NCBI GenBank assembly: GCA_004794655.1
Contig: SMMW01000627.1
Coordinates: 2,851,501 to 2,915,500, forward strand
From: Marisa cornuarietis
Lineage: Eukaryota; Mollusca; Gastropoda; Architaenioglossa; Ampullariidae
Direction: 5' to 3'
Length of the DNA: 64,000 nucleotides
Positions 33,938-48,237 of this stretch are shown here, one piece after another. How positions within the stretch are numbered: the stretch's first letter is position 1; every line of letters starts with the position of its first letter. The notes beneath the pieces are model-generated. The model worked only from the letters and a program-made list of their open reading frames with translations, ran no database searches and had not been told where the DNA came from. The position numbers were made by a program, and so were the translations under genes.

Positions 33938-34210
33938 CTCAAGCCAGAGAAAAAGAAGGTTGATGAGGAAGCCGATGTCTGACGTCAGTACGGCCAGCAC
34001 GTAGACCGAGGAGGAAAGGCGGCGGAGGTCACGTGTCAGAAACACCAGGATGGACAGCACGTTACCTGGCAGTCCCGTGATGATAATGACCGGAAGGACG
34101 TACGTCATCAGGATTTTGGCCACCGTGTAAGTCCAGTGAAGAGGGCCGTTTTGGTTGTCATGGGCCAGGTTGCCCGACGTCTCATTTGACGTTTGGTTTT
34201 GCACCTCCAT
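33938..34210 (-). CDS. Class A GPCR, exon 1 (N-terminus to TM2)
   Basis: ATG at 34208-34210 starts a 91-residue exon ending TTGAG/GTAAGA. The GTG just upstream is not used as a start, and an in-frame TAA lies further upstream. The N-terminus has two N-glycosylation sequons (Asn5-Gln-Thr, Asn9-Glu-Thr) and no signal peptide, which is normal for class A. TM1 is ~34-57 with GN (Asn50 at 1.50). TM2 is ~69-90 with TSD (Asp78 at 2.50, the sodium-site residue). It joins in phase 0 to 30301-31119. The full receptor would be 363 residues, normal length. Other class A families are possible; the architecture itself is secure. Confidence 0.88.
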
Positions 34211-36186
34211 CACGTAGTCACCACGTTGTTACCACGTCGTCACCACGTAGAAGAAGGGCAGAATCACGAGAAGAGGGTTGAAGTAACCAGGCGAGGAGTG
34301 GAGTCACCAGGTAAGGGTCGGATCAATCCACGTGTAGGGAGCTCACAAAGACACAGAGCACCATCCTAGGCTCAGCAGGAAGACTCGCTGAGTGAACGAT
34401 CTCGAAGTCTGACATCACAGTCTGTCCAGGTTCCAGCCGCACTTTTAGCGGCATTTCCTTTTGAAAGACGCAAATAATCAGGACTAAGGTTGTTAGTACA
34501 TCTAAAAGGGCCAGGCATATACCAGCAATCTACAAGATGCCAAGCAGTTGAATTTAGTTCAAAAGATTGGCACAATCCAGTGAGCTACAAGTAGCAATTG
34601 TTAGAAGTACCATTCTTCTCCCAGACCGGAACTCTGACACATCAGGCGCAAAAACAGAATACGATGAAAACCTTAGAATATCCTTTTCTCCTCATTCGAC
34701 TCTGAAACACACGCATAAGCAGATAAATTAAAAAAAATTAATGCACCATTTGGCTTACACAGATAAAAGTAACAAAATTATAAAGTATCATTTGCTTCGC
34801 TAGATTCATACTTTTTTCTCTCATTTACTCGAATTTCTCTGCCCCCGCTGTTTGCTTGTGCGTGCTGTAAAGAAAACTTATCATCAAAGCTACTCCTTGT
34901 AATCTCTGCCTGACAGGGTCCTATAAAGCACATTCTCGCCTACGACACGTTGCAGTTGTTGATAAGCTGCAAGCAGAGCTGTACAGGGGTAGGTTAAGAA
35001 GGCGATAATAGTTTGCCAAACTACTGCGGAAAGCCAAGAATGTTCCAGGGATGCCACGTACCATTAACTTCCACACTCACGGAAATGCAGTTAATTCACA
35101 TTCCTCATGCGAGCACTAGATGGCGTTCTTTCGACTGAATAACCTGCTTCTCATTAGTGTTTGTGTGTGTTCGTGAATGTGCGTGTTTGTAGTATGTATG
35201 CATATATATGAACCTGTGGATAGAGAGATAACGCTTCTTTCTTCCTTTCTTCACATAAAATACTTTGTCAGAACAGGCGACTTCATGGTCCCTGTGTTCT
35301 AAGTTTACCAATTTTACCTTTAAAGTGGTCCTTAAACATATTCAATGTATTTTTTTATTATCACATCGAAGCAGATATCGAGACATATTTTATGGTGAAG
35401 ATAACGTGAAGAGAGAATATTCCAGCTTAAAAGATATTAGAGGATTACAGGCTACAACATGATAAGCCACAATGTTAGCTCTTTTCTTTTGTGACGGCAA
35501 TAAATACATACAGAATATCTCTTACATACGTGGTGCAGGTTACTTCTCAAATGAGCAAGAAGGATGAACATCGATGTTCGCTTTAGATATTCTTCAACCA
35601 CTTGTGTTCCCTAAAGTCTTTCTGCCGACATCGCAGTGGGTAAGAACTAGCTGAATCCATCACAACAATGACCATGGTAAATTTCTGTAAAAATTTGTAT
35701 CTCAAAGCTGAAAGACATCTTGTGAAACCTTGACCTCTGCTGCTTGGATCCGATCCTAATTCAGCCGAAATGAAATCAGATATTTCTTGATGAGCACCAG
35801 ACTGAATTTTTAACTACACATCGTATTCGTCCTGATGTAAACATGTGTGAGGCTGGCCTGAGTTGTTTGGTCCTGTCTCATGGTTGTCCAGCGGTGATTT
35901 GTGAGACAGCCCTCGCCAGCCTCCTTAGATTAGTCACGAAGAACGTGACATCGTACGCACATTATAAGGAATCATTAAACATAGTCGCAGTGTATGTAAG
36001 AGGGGCTTCAATTAATCGTGTCGTTTACAGCGATAAACTATTTGTACTGCGATTACCTGGCTTAGAAGCTTTCCTTAACAACAGCTGCAACTGTGTCGAG
36101 ACGATAGATGCGCAAAAGACAAGCCAACGATGGTCACGATAATAAATTCTTGGTCACGAGAGAGAGAAATAAAACTCGTACTCGTG

Positions 36187-36187
<1 letters not shown>
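34211..36187. other. Upstream of the GPCR gene, no further gene seen
   Basis: Immediately upstream of the start, 34212-34250 contains four near copies of CACCACGTAGT / TACCACGTCGT, a ~12-bp tandem repeat in the likely 5' UTR or promoter. I see no clear TATA or initiator. The remainder shows nothing. Confidence 0.45.

Positions 36188-36275
<88 letters not shown>
36188..36275. repeat. (TG)n microsatellite
   Basis: About 44 uninterrupted TG units. Confidence 0.98.
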
Positions 36276-36277
<2 letters not shown>

Positions 36278-39200
36278 AACACGCTCCAGACGCAGTAATT
36301 GACCATTGCTGTGTTGTGCCATGTTTGCCCGAGGCCGCGTGTGCGCACTCGAAGAGGCCAAGACAAACAAAATGACAAACATCAGAACATGATCCTGGAC
36401 ACACAGTCTACACCCAGACTTCGGATCCGGCAGTAATCACACCTATCTGTTGGGCTGTCTTCGGAAATGGACGTCTGTGCCGAAGAAGGAAAGTTGAGGC
36501 GAGATCTAACGAGGAGTTACGGGGTATTTGTACGCCGTCAGGTGACAGGCGACATGGACAACATTTGCAAACAAGTTTGGTCGAAGAAAATGAAAACCCC
36601 ATTTGTTACGTCTCAGAAAAGGATTATTCTTGAAAAATTCCCTTGCAGACAAAATAAAGCTTCGTTTTTTTTTTGTATGCCATCAGACAAAATGCACTGC
36701 AACTGCAGTCAGCGGTCGTCCCCCCTCCCCCTCCCAAAAAATAGGGAACGTTAAGAACCCACGAAACAACTCAGAAAAAGAATTTGCGAAGAAAAAATAT
36801 CTCTGCCTCGCACATTAAAAACGGTTTATTTACGCTTTCATCGGCGCTTACACCAAAAACAAAGAGAAATTAAAAGGGTTAAAATTTCCCTGGGAACCTT
36901 ATTTCAGGATGAATATCTGTCACGGAGCTCCATCTCCAAACCGGTAAACTCCTCGGCAAACAAGCTTTTAGCAATTAATGACAGACTTAATTTATCCTAC
37001 CAGCCACCAACCCTCTTTCCTGTCAGTACTCCCCTCCGAAGAGAAGGGATGTTGAAGGAAGGTAATGCGGAATCTATCGCTCGAAGCGAGTCACATGACC
37101 AGCACTGCCAGCCAATATCTTTCTCTTCGTACTAATGAATACTCTGGTGTTAGTTTTTATTACTATCAAGACAAATAGCTCTAAACCAAACTAGCGCACA
37201 AGACACAATGAAAAGTAAAAGCTGAAAGAAATAGAGCTGTGCTAGAGAGCTCTGACTTTTTTTGGTCGAGGACAGACGACACATAAGTATAAAAAGTAAA
37301 AAAAAAACTAAAAATAATTTGTTGCTGAACTCACGAAGAATATGGGTAGCGATTTCTTAAGCGAGGATTTCTCACACTTTTTTTGCAACATTTTCTAAAT
37401 AAAGCTTCACGCCATAGTGTTTGTTTAGAAGACACCAAAGCCCTGCTCTCGGTGGATTGTTGGAATAGATCACATCTGGTCAAAGTGTAAGCAAATATAC
37501 TCTTTAGCAGACGACATATATCTACACTGCCAATCTACCCTGTGCTCTGTAAGCCAATGTTATTTTGACAGCAAGCCTCGTTCAAAAACTGTTCATCTCA
37601 TTGGTTTCGCAAACAAAAGTGTGACAAATTGTCGGGGACTGTGAGAGTTTGGAAGTTTGATGCTGTGAGAGTGTGGGAGGTTAAGAAAGCCTTTTAGAGG
37701 TCCGAGGTCCTGACTTTTTGCCTACCAGCTAATCCCATGGGTGTCGAGGTCTACGCCTCCGTTCATGGCGACGGTCCCCCAGAAGACTTGAACAATTGTC
37801 TGGACGCCGCCAGCCACGCGGAGCGGTTTTTAGCTTTCATCACGGAGGTGAGTGTGACTGTGCGTGCACGCAAGAGTTCATCACCCGATGACTTAGGCAC
37901 GAGTGTTTGCGAGGGACAGGTTGATTCTGTCACGAATGGTGACAGAGCATCATTGCTTCAAACCCGTACAGAGAGTTAAAAGCAGTACACGCACCGGAAT
38001 GAAAGTAATCAGATATAACACGACCCTTTTATCTTCCTCTATCTACCTCTCTATTACCAAGACACGCACGCTTAACTTATTTGAACACTACCTGTACAAT
38101 AAATATGCACCAAGATTATAATTACTATCTTCCAGATTGTTACTTCTTAGTGTTTCATGCAGGTTGTTATAGTATGTTTTAACTGATTGCTGAACAAATT
38201 ATTTTCCCTCTAACCTCTATCTCTTTCAGAATCACTTTTATTTTTATATTCTGTAATTGTTCATCTCTGTGCTTTTCTAGATGTAGCAGATATCCTTAGA
38301 CATTATATTCCTGTAAGACACTCAGAAACTTAAAGACCAGCACGTGTTTTCGTACCCTCGCACAACATTCCCTGACGCAAGTAATAAAAATCTAATCAAG
38401 AAACACTTTACAAGAACATCAGAAAAGATTATGCAGAGGATCTTACAGGGACAACATGCAAAACATGGGGTAGGAGGAGTCACTGAATGAGCGAGATAAA
38501 AGCAGAGCAAGAGAGAGAAGGCAGAAAGATGCTAAGAAAGCGAAAGGACTGTCAGCAGGAAAACGAGAAGAGAGGCGAGATACAGACGGACGAAGAACGA
38601 TCTAGTGCAAGATAAAGGAGGCTTCCGCGGCACATGGAGGAAGATTTTCTAGCAATAGAGAGAACGTGGAGAGAGAGAGAGCGTGGGCGAGAGTAGGCGA
38701 GATGGCACGAGATGAAACGAGATAAGGTGAAAGGTGGGTAGCTGAGAGATCTGCATGTTTGCGAGAAAGGGAGGAGAGACTCTGAAGGGTGAAGAAGAAA
38801 AGCGAAGCCACTAACAGCAGAAAGAGAGAGAGATGGAGACAAGTAGGGTAAGGATAACTCATTCATCTTCAGAATTAGCAATGATCCGTACCATGGTAAC
38901 CAGGTCAGATTCTAAGACCATTGGGAACAGGGGTCAGGGGGGAGAGAGAAAGGGTTGGAAGAGATATTCTGAGGAACAGTAAGTACCAGTGACGGAGGCT
39001 TTGTCAGTCATGTGACTATACAGACACCAGCGTCTGTCGCTGTTCATCTATTTCACTTTACTGTTCTACTAATCTTCTATTTACTGGCCTAAATATTTCG
39101 TTTCCTGTCGTTCTAGTCTTCTACACAGATTTCTAAATGCACTTTTCCGATGTTGCTTCCGTAACTCATTTAACGAGTTTAATACATCACTTGGTGTGGC

Positions 39201-39599
39201 TGTGATGTTTCAAGAGGCAATTTTAAAGTCAAGTAGAGCGAAATTATTCGCCTGATGACTGAGTAAAGCTCGCTGCAAAATTCTGTCTCCCTAAATATGA
39301 GTGAACACTCTTCTTCCCGTTCTCTATGTGCAGGTGTACAAACATAACGATGCACAGAAAGAGATCAGCAACACAGACATCAAGATCGTACATGGATAGT
39401 TACTAATAACGGCTTCAGCCAGTGGGAAATCAGGATTGTTTATGGATAATTACATAGTACATAGCAAATGGCAGGGCTGTATGTTACTCAGTCCTGTCGA
39501 TGTTCAGAATGTGACGAGTCTGACCTTTTTTGTTTGGGGTTGTTTGTAAGGGTATATCTCGAGAACAGAAAGACTGGTATTCACCCAGATTAGATGAAT
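36276..39599. other. Intergenic
   Basis: No gene supported. 38505-38840 is strongly purine-rich (GAGAGAGAAAG, GCGAGA), which creates Ser/Leu-rich open frames on the opposite strand. Confidence 0.5.
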
Positions 39600-39657
39600 T
39601 GTTAGATTGGATACCTGCGCAATATAAATCGACATCATCATCATCATCATCATCATC
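39600..39657 (+). mobile_element. Retroelement 3' terminus with (TCA)n tail
   Basis: TTGGATACCTGCGCAATATA, then AATCGACA, then seven or so TCA units and a short CT run. It resembles the GCGCTATATAA-plus-microsatellite ending of CR1/L2-type elements. No upstream coding was recognised. Confidence 0.42.
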
Positions 39658-41392
<1,735 letters not shown>

Positions 41393-41670
41393 AATGCATA
41401 CACGTTTATTCTCTCCCCTCACTTCTGAACAACGTTGACATATAAAGAAATCTCAAGGGAAGCTGGTAACAAAAACACACAAACGCTGTTTAATGAAGTT
41501 GTTAGATTTTGTGTCAAAGTGTGAAAGCTATAGAGACCATGACAAAAACATGTTGGCGATAAAGCTGATATAAAACAAAAATGTCTGGAAACAACCTGCG
41601 TTTCACGTGCTTCTGTGTTAGCATCATGAAGCATGCTTATCTTGTAGATGCTAACTATAAATACCACGTT

Positions 41671-41955
41671 TTCCCGAAAATATTTGTTCATGTACAAGAT
41701 ATACATTTATTCAAGTACAGAAATCTACTTATTCTAATACATTCATTCCATCTTCTGGAACGTAGTCATAGCTCGTAATGTTATTTATTTATATTTTAAT
41801 ATTATTGCATTATAATTCAATACGTTCGTCGTGCCTTTCAACGGACGAACGAAATCCGTCCGTCTGGCTGACGATCTTTAGGATTTATATTTGGGGTTAG
41901 GGCTTATATCACGAGCATCCTGAAAAATCATTCTAGAGTGTATTTTCGGGTTTTG
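41671..41955. mobile_element. Degraded non-autonomous DNA transposon-like repeat
   Basis: The left end has TTTTCCCGAAAATA; the right end has TATTTTCGGG and TCTTATTTTTGGGG, so the ends are inverted. The right part also has GGCTTATATCACGAGCATCC and TGAAAAATCATTCTAG, which match a short repeat I know from many animal genomes. Target-site duplications were not found. Confidence 0.45.
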
Positions 41956-43432
41956 TCTTATTTTTGGGGAAAAATATATATTCGGTTTAAATGCTTTGAC
42001 TTCTACGAAAATTTTTATTCGCATCGCACGCGTTTTAAATAAGAAAGTAAATGAAAGAAGAAACAGGACGTTAACAGCGGCAGGGAATGGAGAAAATAAA
42101 AGAGAATGTGAACTTGTTCTGAAAGGGGGGCTTTTTATCTTTGCAGTAGAATTATGTGCTCGACAATGTGACAGTATTTTCCGAACAAATCTAATATTCT
42201 TTTCGTAATTTTATTTTTCATTTTGAAAAATGGCGATTGTCTTCATCCAATTTATTTGCTGCCCTTATTGCCAAAATGTTCTCTTAGCTAAATTTTATTT
42301 TTAAAATTGCTATCTCGTCGAGACAGCTTCAAATTTTTTCGCTTTTCAGACTTTTCACAAAACTTTCTAAAGTATGTTCTGAAGCATTCATTAGAAAGTC
42401 TGATTTTATTTGTGATTTTTCTGGTTTATTTCGTCACTCGTTAAAGGTCGTGTGCATGAGTACATGCCTACGGTTTGAAAAAGCAGATCTTTTAACTCTC
42501 CAGGTCACTAGTTGAAACCATACCTTTTTTCTTTGCTGTTGTTTAAAGTGCGTAGTAAATCAAAATTACTGGATTTTATGACTATTTCCATGTTAAAGAA
42601 AAAAATATCCAAAATATGAAATGCATATAACAGAGGGTTAAAAAGCTAGACAGTAATTTTCTAACTAGAACAAAACGTCTAAATGAAATGGAGATGTATA
42701 ATTAGAGAATACTATAAAGAGGAGAGGTATAATTAAAGGACACTATAAAATGGAGACATATAATTACAGAATACTATAAAAAGGAGACTATAATTACAGA
42801 ATATTATACAAAGAAGACGTATGATTACAGGAGAATAAATGAAAACGGAGGACTGGAAGAGAAACTATTATGGACGAGGTTAAACCTAACTAGAACACTG
42901 GAAGAGAACGGGGGACTTAGGTCATGTACACGCTGGGTACCTACCCGGTAGCCAGGAAAGCTACAGTCAGATGAGTCAGACGCACGCTGCTTTACAACCG
43001 TCAGCAAAGTTTCAAGCCAGGTTAGTTACAAAATGATCTCCACCAGACGGTTTCGAAAGTATTAAATCTCTGTTAGTCAGAAACTAAGCCTCGTCTCTGG
43101 CATATTTCCACAACCCGGAAGACTTCTATTTCTAGCCTATATAACAGAAAAAAGCTATACTTGTAGTTGTAAAGAACTAACGGAGTGCAAAAAGCAAATA
43201 TATTACATAACATATGGTGCAACATACTACTTCCACAAATTTGGGTGAACGCCACCCTTTTTGCTCGAGATGCACAGCAACAATCATCGCCAGGCACCCA
43301 CCCCTCCACAACGATGTGAATAAAGGAAATAAAAAGCATAGAGGAAAGAAATCTCGACACAAAGTCACTGGCACCAGATGATGCACATTTTATTAAAAAG
43401 GCCACCCGTGAAGTCACCCCACGCACATGTAC
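41956..43432. other. Intergenic with a short tandem array
   Basis: Positions 42687-42835 are five loose ~31-bp copies of GGAGAC(A)TATAATTACAG plus AATACTATAAA. No gene was seen in the rest. Confidence 0.55.
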
Positions 43433-43958
43433 TTTCCTAAGGTGACCGGACACTTAATCCCCTAGACATTTAATCCCTAGCCACTTAATCCCAGACACTT
43501 AATCCTCAAAAATGCCGCCAAATCGCGACACAACACTCAAAACTGCTATTTTGTGAACTTGAAATATTATAACCGTAAGAGAAATGTGTCACGTGGTAAC
43601 TCTAATGAGATGTAACAATCGCCTCAATTAGGGTACCTTCGATCATTAGCTTACCTGTCATATTGATTAACAACACTTTTCATATCATAGTGTTGAAGAA
43701 CATTGACTTTAATAGCTCACATGAACTTTAACTAATGTTATAGATGTTGAAGTTAAGTATTATTTTAATTGTCAAACTTAGTTTGATGTTTACATGAAAT
43801 TAATTATTTGAATTTGAATTAAATTTTTCATTCACTTCATAATTTGTTTGAGTTGAAATTTAATTTTGAGGATTAAGTGTCTAGGGATTAAAAGTCTAGA
43901 GGATTAAGTGTCGGTGATTAAGTGTCTGGGGATTAAGTGTCTGGGATTCATTTCCTAA
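43433..43958. mobile_element. Foldback/MITE-like element (43441-43950) flanked by a perfect 8-bp duplication
   Basis: TTTCCTAA occurs at 43433-43440 and again at 43951-43958 in the same orientation. Between them the left end (43441-43507) carries four copies of a (C/A)ACTTAATCCC-type unit. The right end (43867-43950) carries their inverted counterparts, GGATTAAGTGTC(T). The 360-bp centre is AT-rich and non-coding. An 8-bp duplication fits hAT- or P-like transposition, but the termini (GGTGACCGGACACTTAATCC and, inverted, TGAATCCCAGACACTTAATC) are not standard hAT ends. Confidence 0.8.
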
Positions 43959-45289
43959 CTATGTGTACCCTAACTACGTACCCCGTGAGGGACAGCAAAG
44001 AATAGATGAGTTTTCCTCAGCTGCACTCGTACAGTTTTCACAAAAGTCAGGCCTCACCTAGTTTCTAAAGGTCGCCAGATGTACTCTAAACTTTTCTGTC
44101 AAATTACTACGTTAAGCTCCGAACAAAATATTATTTCACAAAACTCTGAACAAGTGGCCGATTTAATTTCTCGAAATACAAGCCTAATATACCGCCATCT
44201 ACAGAAAGAGTTCAAAACCACTGATTCCTCAAATATCCTAAGGAATGCTTGACAAACAGGTGGTCCCAAATCTTTCAGTGACTGCAGCGTTGACAAGGAA
44301 AGTGTATTCATTTACATTTCTGATGTCAGTTATGTTGTATCCTGTATCTGGGCATGGAGACATTGCAGGACTTTTTATTTTGTAAACGGGGTGGGCTGAT
44401 GCATAGAGATTTCTGGAAATACTAAACCATTCATTTGACAAAGAATATATAAGAATATATTTGTGTGGCTGATGTTACCGTTCCAGACAGCAGTAACGCG
44501 AGTGTCCTGTCTGTAAAATCTTGCACAAGAAAAAAAACCAAAAGAAAGAAAATGTCTATAATTTAATCGAAATTCGATTCTTTCTTCGCTTTCCATTTTA
44601 CCGCCATTTTTTAAACCATCGGAAAATAGAAGCTTTGTTTGTTCCATGGTGCTATGAAGTCCGAAATATCAGACTAACGGGGAGTAATCCAACGGATTTA
44701 CTTTGACGATCTCCCTCACCCTATTCACTTTTTGAATTCCATTTCCCGCATCCCTCGAATGTAATAATAACCTCCCTTCTAAGGAAATGAAGTACGTGAT
44801 GCAATTTTCCCCAGTGAGTCAATAATTTCCCCATTTTCTTTTGTAGTTATAGTACTTGATATTCGTCTGCGACAAAAGGAGTGATGTAATATTTAAGAGG
44901 AATTTGAGGGGAACAGAGATATAGAGATGTACATATTTAATTAGAGGCTGACCTACACAAAATTTACTAGAAGCGGTCTAAGAACGAATAGAGTAGCAAA
45001 CGTATAGTAAACGAAAAATAGTTTTGTGTACTGTGAAGTACAATCTGTGGTTTTTATTAACAGCAAGAATTTTGCCGGTAATTTGTTTCAAATGTTAAAA
45101 TGTTTTATTTTGGTGTTGGTGGCTCCATTTCGGTTGCAGTCCCGTCTGTATAACTCGCGCGCGCGCGCTATTATTTGTGCGTTCTGAGAGAGAGTATATA
45201 CTAAATTTTTAAATCCTCAGGTTCAATTTCTGTCTGTATTAATTTTGCTTAGCCTGATAATTTAAAGCCCTGAGAACCTGGTCTCATGG
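43959..45289. other. Intergenic, nothing identified
   Basis: AT-rich with no gene signal; a short CGCGCG run is at 45157-45168. Confidence 0.5.
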
Positions 45290-45319
45290 TGGGATTCCAC
45301 GCTATAGAACAACAACAAC

Positions 45320-45404
<85 letters not shown>
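45290..45404 (+). repeat. (GAT)n tract after a retroelement-like terminus
   Basis: GGGATTCCACGCTATAGAAC, ACAACAAC, then about 28 GAT units (45320-45404). The ACGCTATA(G)AA motif resembles the other element ends in the window, so this is probably a retroelement tail. No coding upstream was recognised. Confidence 0.6.
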
Positions 45405-46690
45405 TCCATTTGTAATGCGCAGTTATCCATTCGGAAAAATTCTCACTGCGCAGTAAAACCAAAATAAATAAAAAATAAGAAAAAAAGTAAATAAATAGAT
45501 AAACACCAGGAAAGTAAAAATAAATACAGAAGTGTTGCTTGGTTGTTTAGGTTTACGTCCGTCTTAAATAAACAGATAATAACAACTATTTACGACTTTA
45601 CAGCAACAATAACAACTATCATCATTTATTCTGACATCATTAGTTAGTCCGACATTACAAATCTGCAAGCACAGAAAACACCATGACTAAAAATTGAAAA
45701 TAGGAGATTTTTAATACAGTTTTGTTGCTGGATACTCTGATTATCTTCGACGGAGTTAATTTTCCTTACTAATTATCATTTTATTACAGGGTTTTAAACT
45801 TAGACCAAAAACAAATAAAACTTTAACAGGAGTTGCAAGTTGATGGACAGGCTTTTACTCCCTTTGCGGAATCAAACCTTTTTCCTCCCAAATTCAATTA
45901 TTACTTTCTGTTCTGCATTCGTTTTATTATTGTCATGCCCTGGAGACATTTAAGCAGGCAGTTTGTCTTCCGCCTCTATGATGACATTATTGGTGGCATG
46001 TAGTAGACTGGGTGGAATTTCTCCTGTGACCTCTCAGCTTCGGAGCAAGTAAACCTTTGACCCTTAACCTTCAACCTGTCGGCGCTGTTATGTTGGCATT
46101 TTTCGTTTCTGGGCATGTCCTGCCACTAGATGGTTCTGCTTGGTTTTCTTCTTTCCCTCGGGACAGAAAGTGATGGAGGAATTGCTACAGAGAAGAATTG
46201 CTGAAGAACTGTGTCTGTTAGTTTTGGTTCCTTGACGTGTTCCAGGGGTGTCCTATCCGACTGGTACTTGTCATCTCATGTTAATATGTTGAATAATGCA
46301 AAACACGTGCATTTTAAAGCAGCGGGAAGGGGGTTTGTGTTTCAAGATTATTTGTTAATCTGTCACCTAACGGGTATTGAGATATTTAAAATATATACAT
46401 ACATATTCAAACACACACACTCTCTCTCTCTCTGTGTGTGTGTTCAGTTTAGAACAGCTAATAGATTAAAAATTAATTTTCTGTATCGCTGCTTCTTTCC
46501 TTCTCTCAGCTTTTATGTATACATGCGTATGTCATCAAATAAATAAAAGTACATAAAAACATATAAACACAGGATAAATGTTTGTCGTGTTGTTTCCGCC
46601 CCCCCCCTCTCTCTCTCTCTCTCTCCTTCCTACCTAGGTCACAGATGCATACACATACTCATTCACATCCTCATATGTATAATCTCTCTC

Positions 46691-46750
<60 letters not shown>

Positions 46751-48018
46751 TAAACGCTTCAAGTCAGGAGCCATCAGAAATGGATAGTCTGAAACAACAG
46801 CGCCCCATGGTACTTGTGACAAGAGGCATTGATTATGTCTGATAATTATCAGACAGTAGTCTCCGCTGGTCAGCAACAGAGAAGCATCCCTTATCAGCGG
46901 GACACCAAACGGTAAAAAATTGCATATATGCAAAAGTGATCATGTAAGAGGATAGTTTTGCCAGTCCAGTTTTTGCGCTGTTTAGCTTTGGCACGAAAGG
47001 CAAAACCCATCTAAAGGTTTTATCCCGAAAATAAAGCTTCTCATGGCTACAGAACACTAGAATCATAAATTGAGCCTCGTATATAAGTAATGTCCACGAT
47101 AAGTGAGTATGTTTGTTCCACAAAACGTTGACCTTTGCCCCTCTGTCTAGACGCACGATAAAGGGTTATCTCTGTCTAAGAGATTGATAATACTTCAGCA
47201 GGAATCAACTTATCTCCTTTGTAAGCTTAAAATGTATTGACTCGTGCATTGACAGCGACACTTTGAGAAACGGCCTTTCCTGAATTCTCCACAAGAGTCG
47301 GGTCCATCCTCGGATGAAGTCAGCATGACACTTTACAGAGATACGAACATTCGCAAAATAAAAAAATAAAAAATCTTGCTTTAATACCTGATAGGAAAAC
47401 TACCTTTACAAAATAATGCAACCAATCAGACTTTGTTATAGAAATGTTCCCCTCACGTAAAATACATTTTCTTTGACTTAATTTATGATGAGTTCTAAAA
47501 AGCATTCGCATCTCAAATTTTACCCATTGTGAAGTGTTGTGTGGGCGTTTTTCTCTGTAATAGCGGCGGCTAAAATATCCTATCATCATTTCCATATAAC
47601 CTTGGGCACTCAGAGTTTAGCACGGAGTTATTTAAGTGGACGAGGGGGGGGACTGATTGTTTTTTTAACATTGCCGTGGACAATGTGGTGCATTAGCGAG
47701 ATTGGGGTGGAAATTAGAAGGTAACACAATCGGTGCGTCTATCTCTTCTTAGATACGGCAGAACAGCCTGTAGCATGTCAGTAAATATTTTTTTAATTTT
47801 AGAAAGGGAAATAATATAGTGAAACAGATATTCAGAAATAAAAGGAAGCTAGAGGTAACAGACATTCAAGACCACATGCCCGAGGAAAATGTTAAAAATT
47901 TCCTGAACAAAGCACAAGACTTTGTTTGGAACACAGACATTTCGTGTTGGGCCCCCTAAGAACATTCTCTAGCAGCAGTATATATATATTGCTTGACCAC
48001 GTGACCCAGTCCATTAAT
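45405..48018. other. Intergenic
   Basis: No gene supported. (CT)n lies at 46608-46624 and (CA)n at 46693-46748. Confidence 0.5.
46693..46748. repeat. (CA)n microsatellite
   Basis: About 28 uninterrupted CA units. Confidence 0.98.
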
Positions 48019-48237
48019 ATCATCTTTCAAGGTGGCGGCCCGGTGGCGCAAAGGTTAGCACCTGTCACCAATACAGTGAAGGTTGGCTGTCCTGGGTTCA
48101 GCTCTCGTCTCGGGCACACTGTTCTTTCTCTGCATGTGGCATCTGTTTACAGGGATGACTGCCTTGCCGTGATATATAGCCTTAGAATTTGGCTTGGCGT
48201 GAAAACACCAATTTCCCCTCTTCCCCATCATCTTTCA
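48019..48237 (+). mobile_element. tRNA-derived SINE, family 1, copy 2, with exact 11-bp target-site duplication
   Basis: The body 48030-48226 matches the copy at 15036-15231: CCCGGTGGCGCAAAGGTTAG, GGGTTCAGCTCTCGTCTCGG, TGGCATCTGTTTACAGGGAT, then a pyrimidine-rich tail. ATCATCTTTCA is present at 48019-48029 and again at 48227-48237, marking a target-primed insertion younger than copy 1. Confidence 0.88.

Noticed and set aside
35843..36142. 99-codon plus-strand open frame
   Set aside because: No domain, neighbours or splice context; chance length.
38552..38881. 109-codon Ser/Leu-rich minus-strand open frame
   Set aside because: It is the translation of a purine-rich GAGAGA-type tract.
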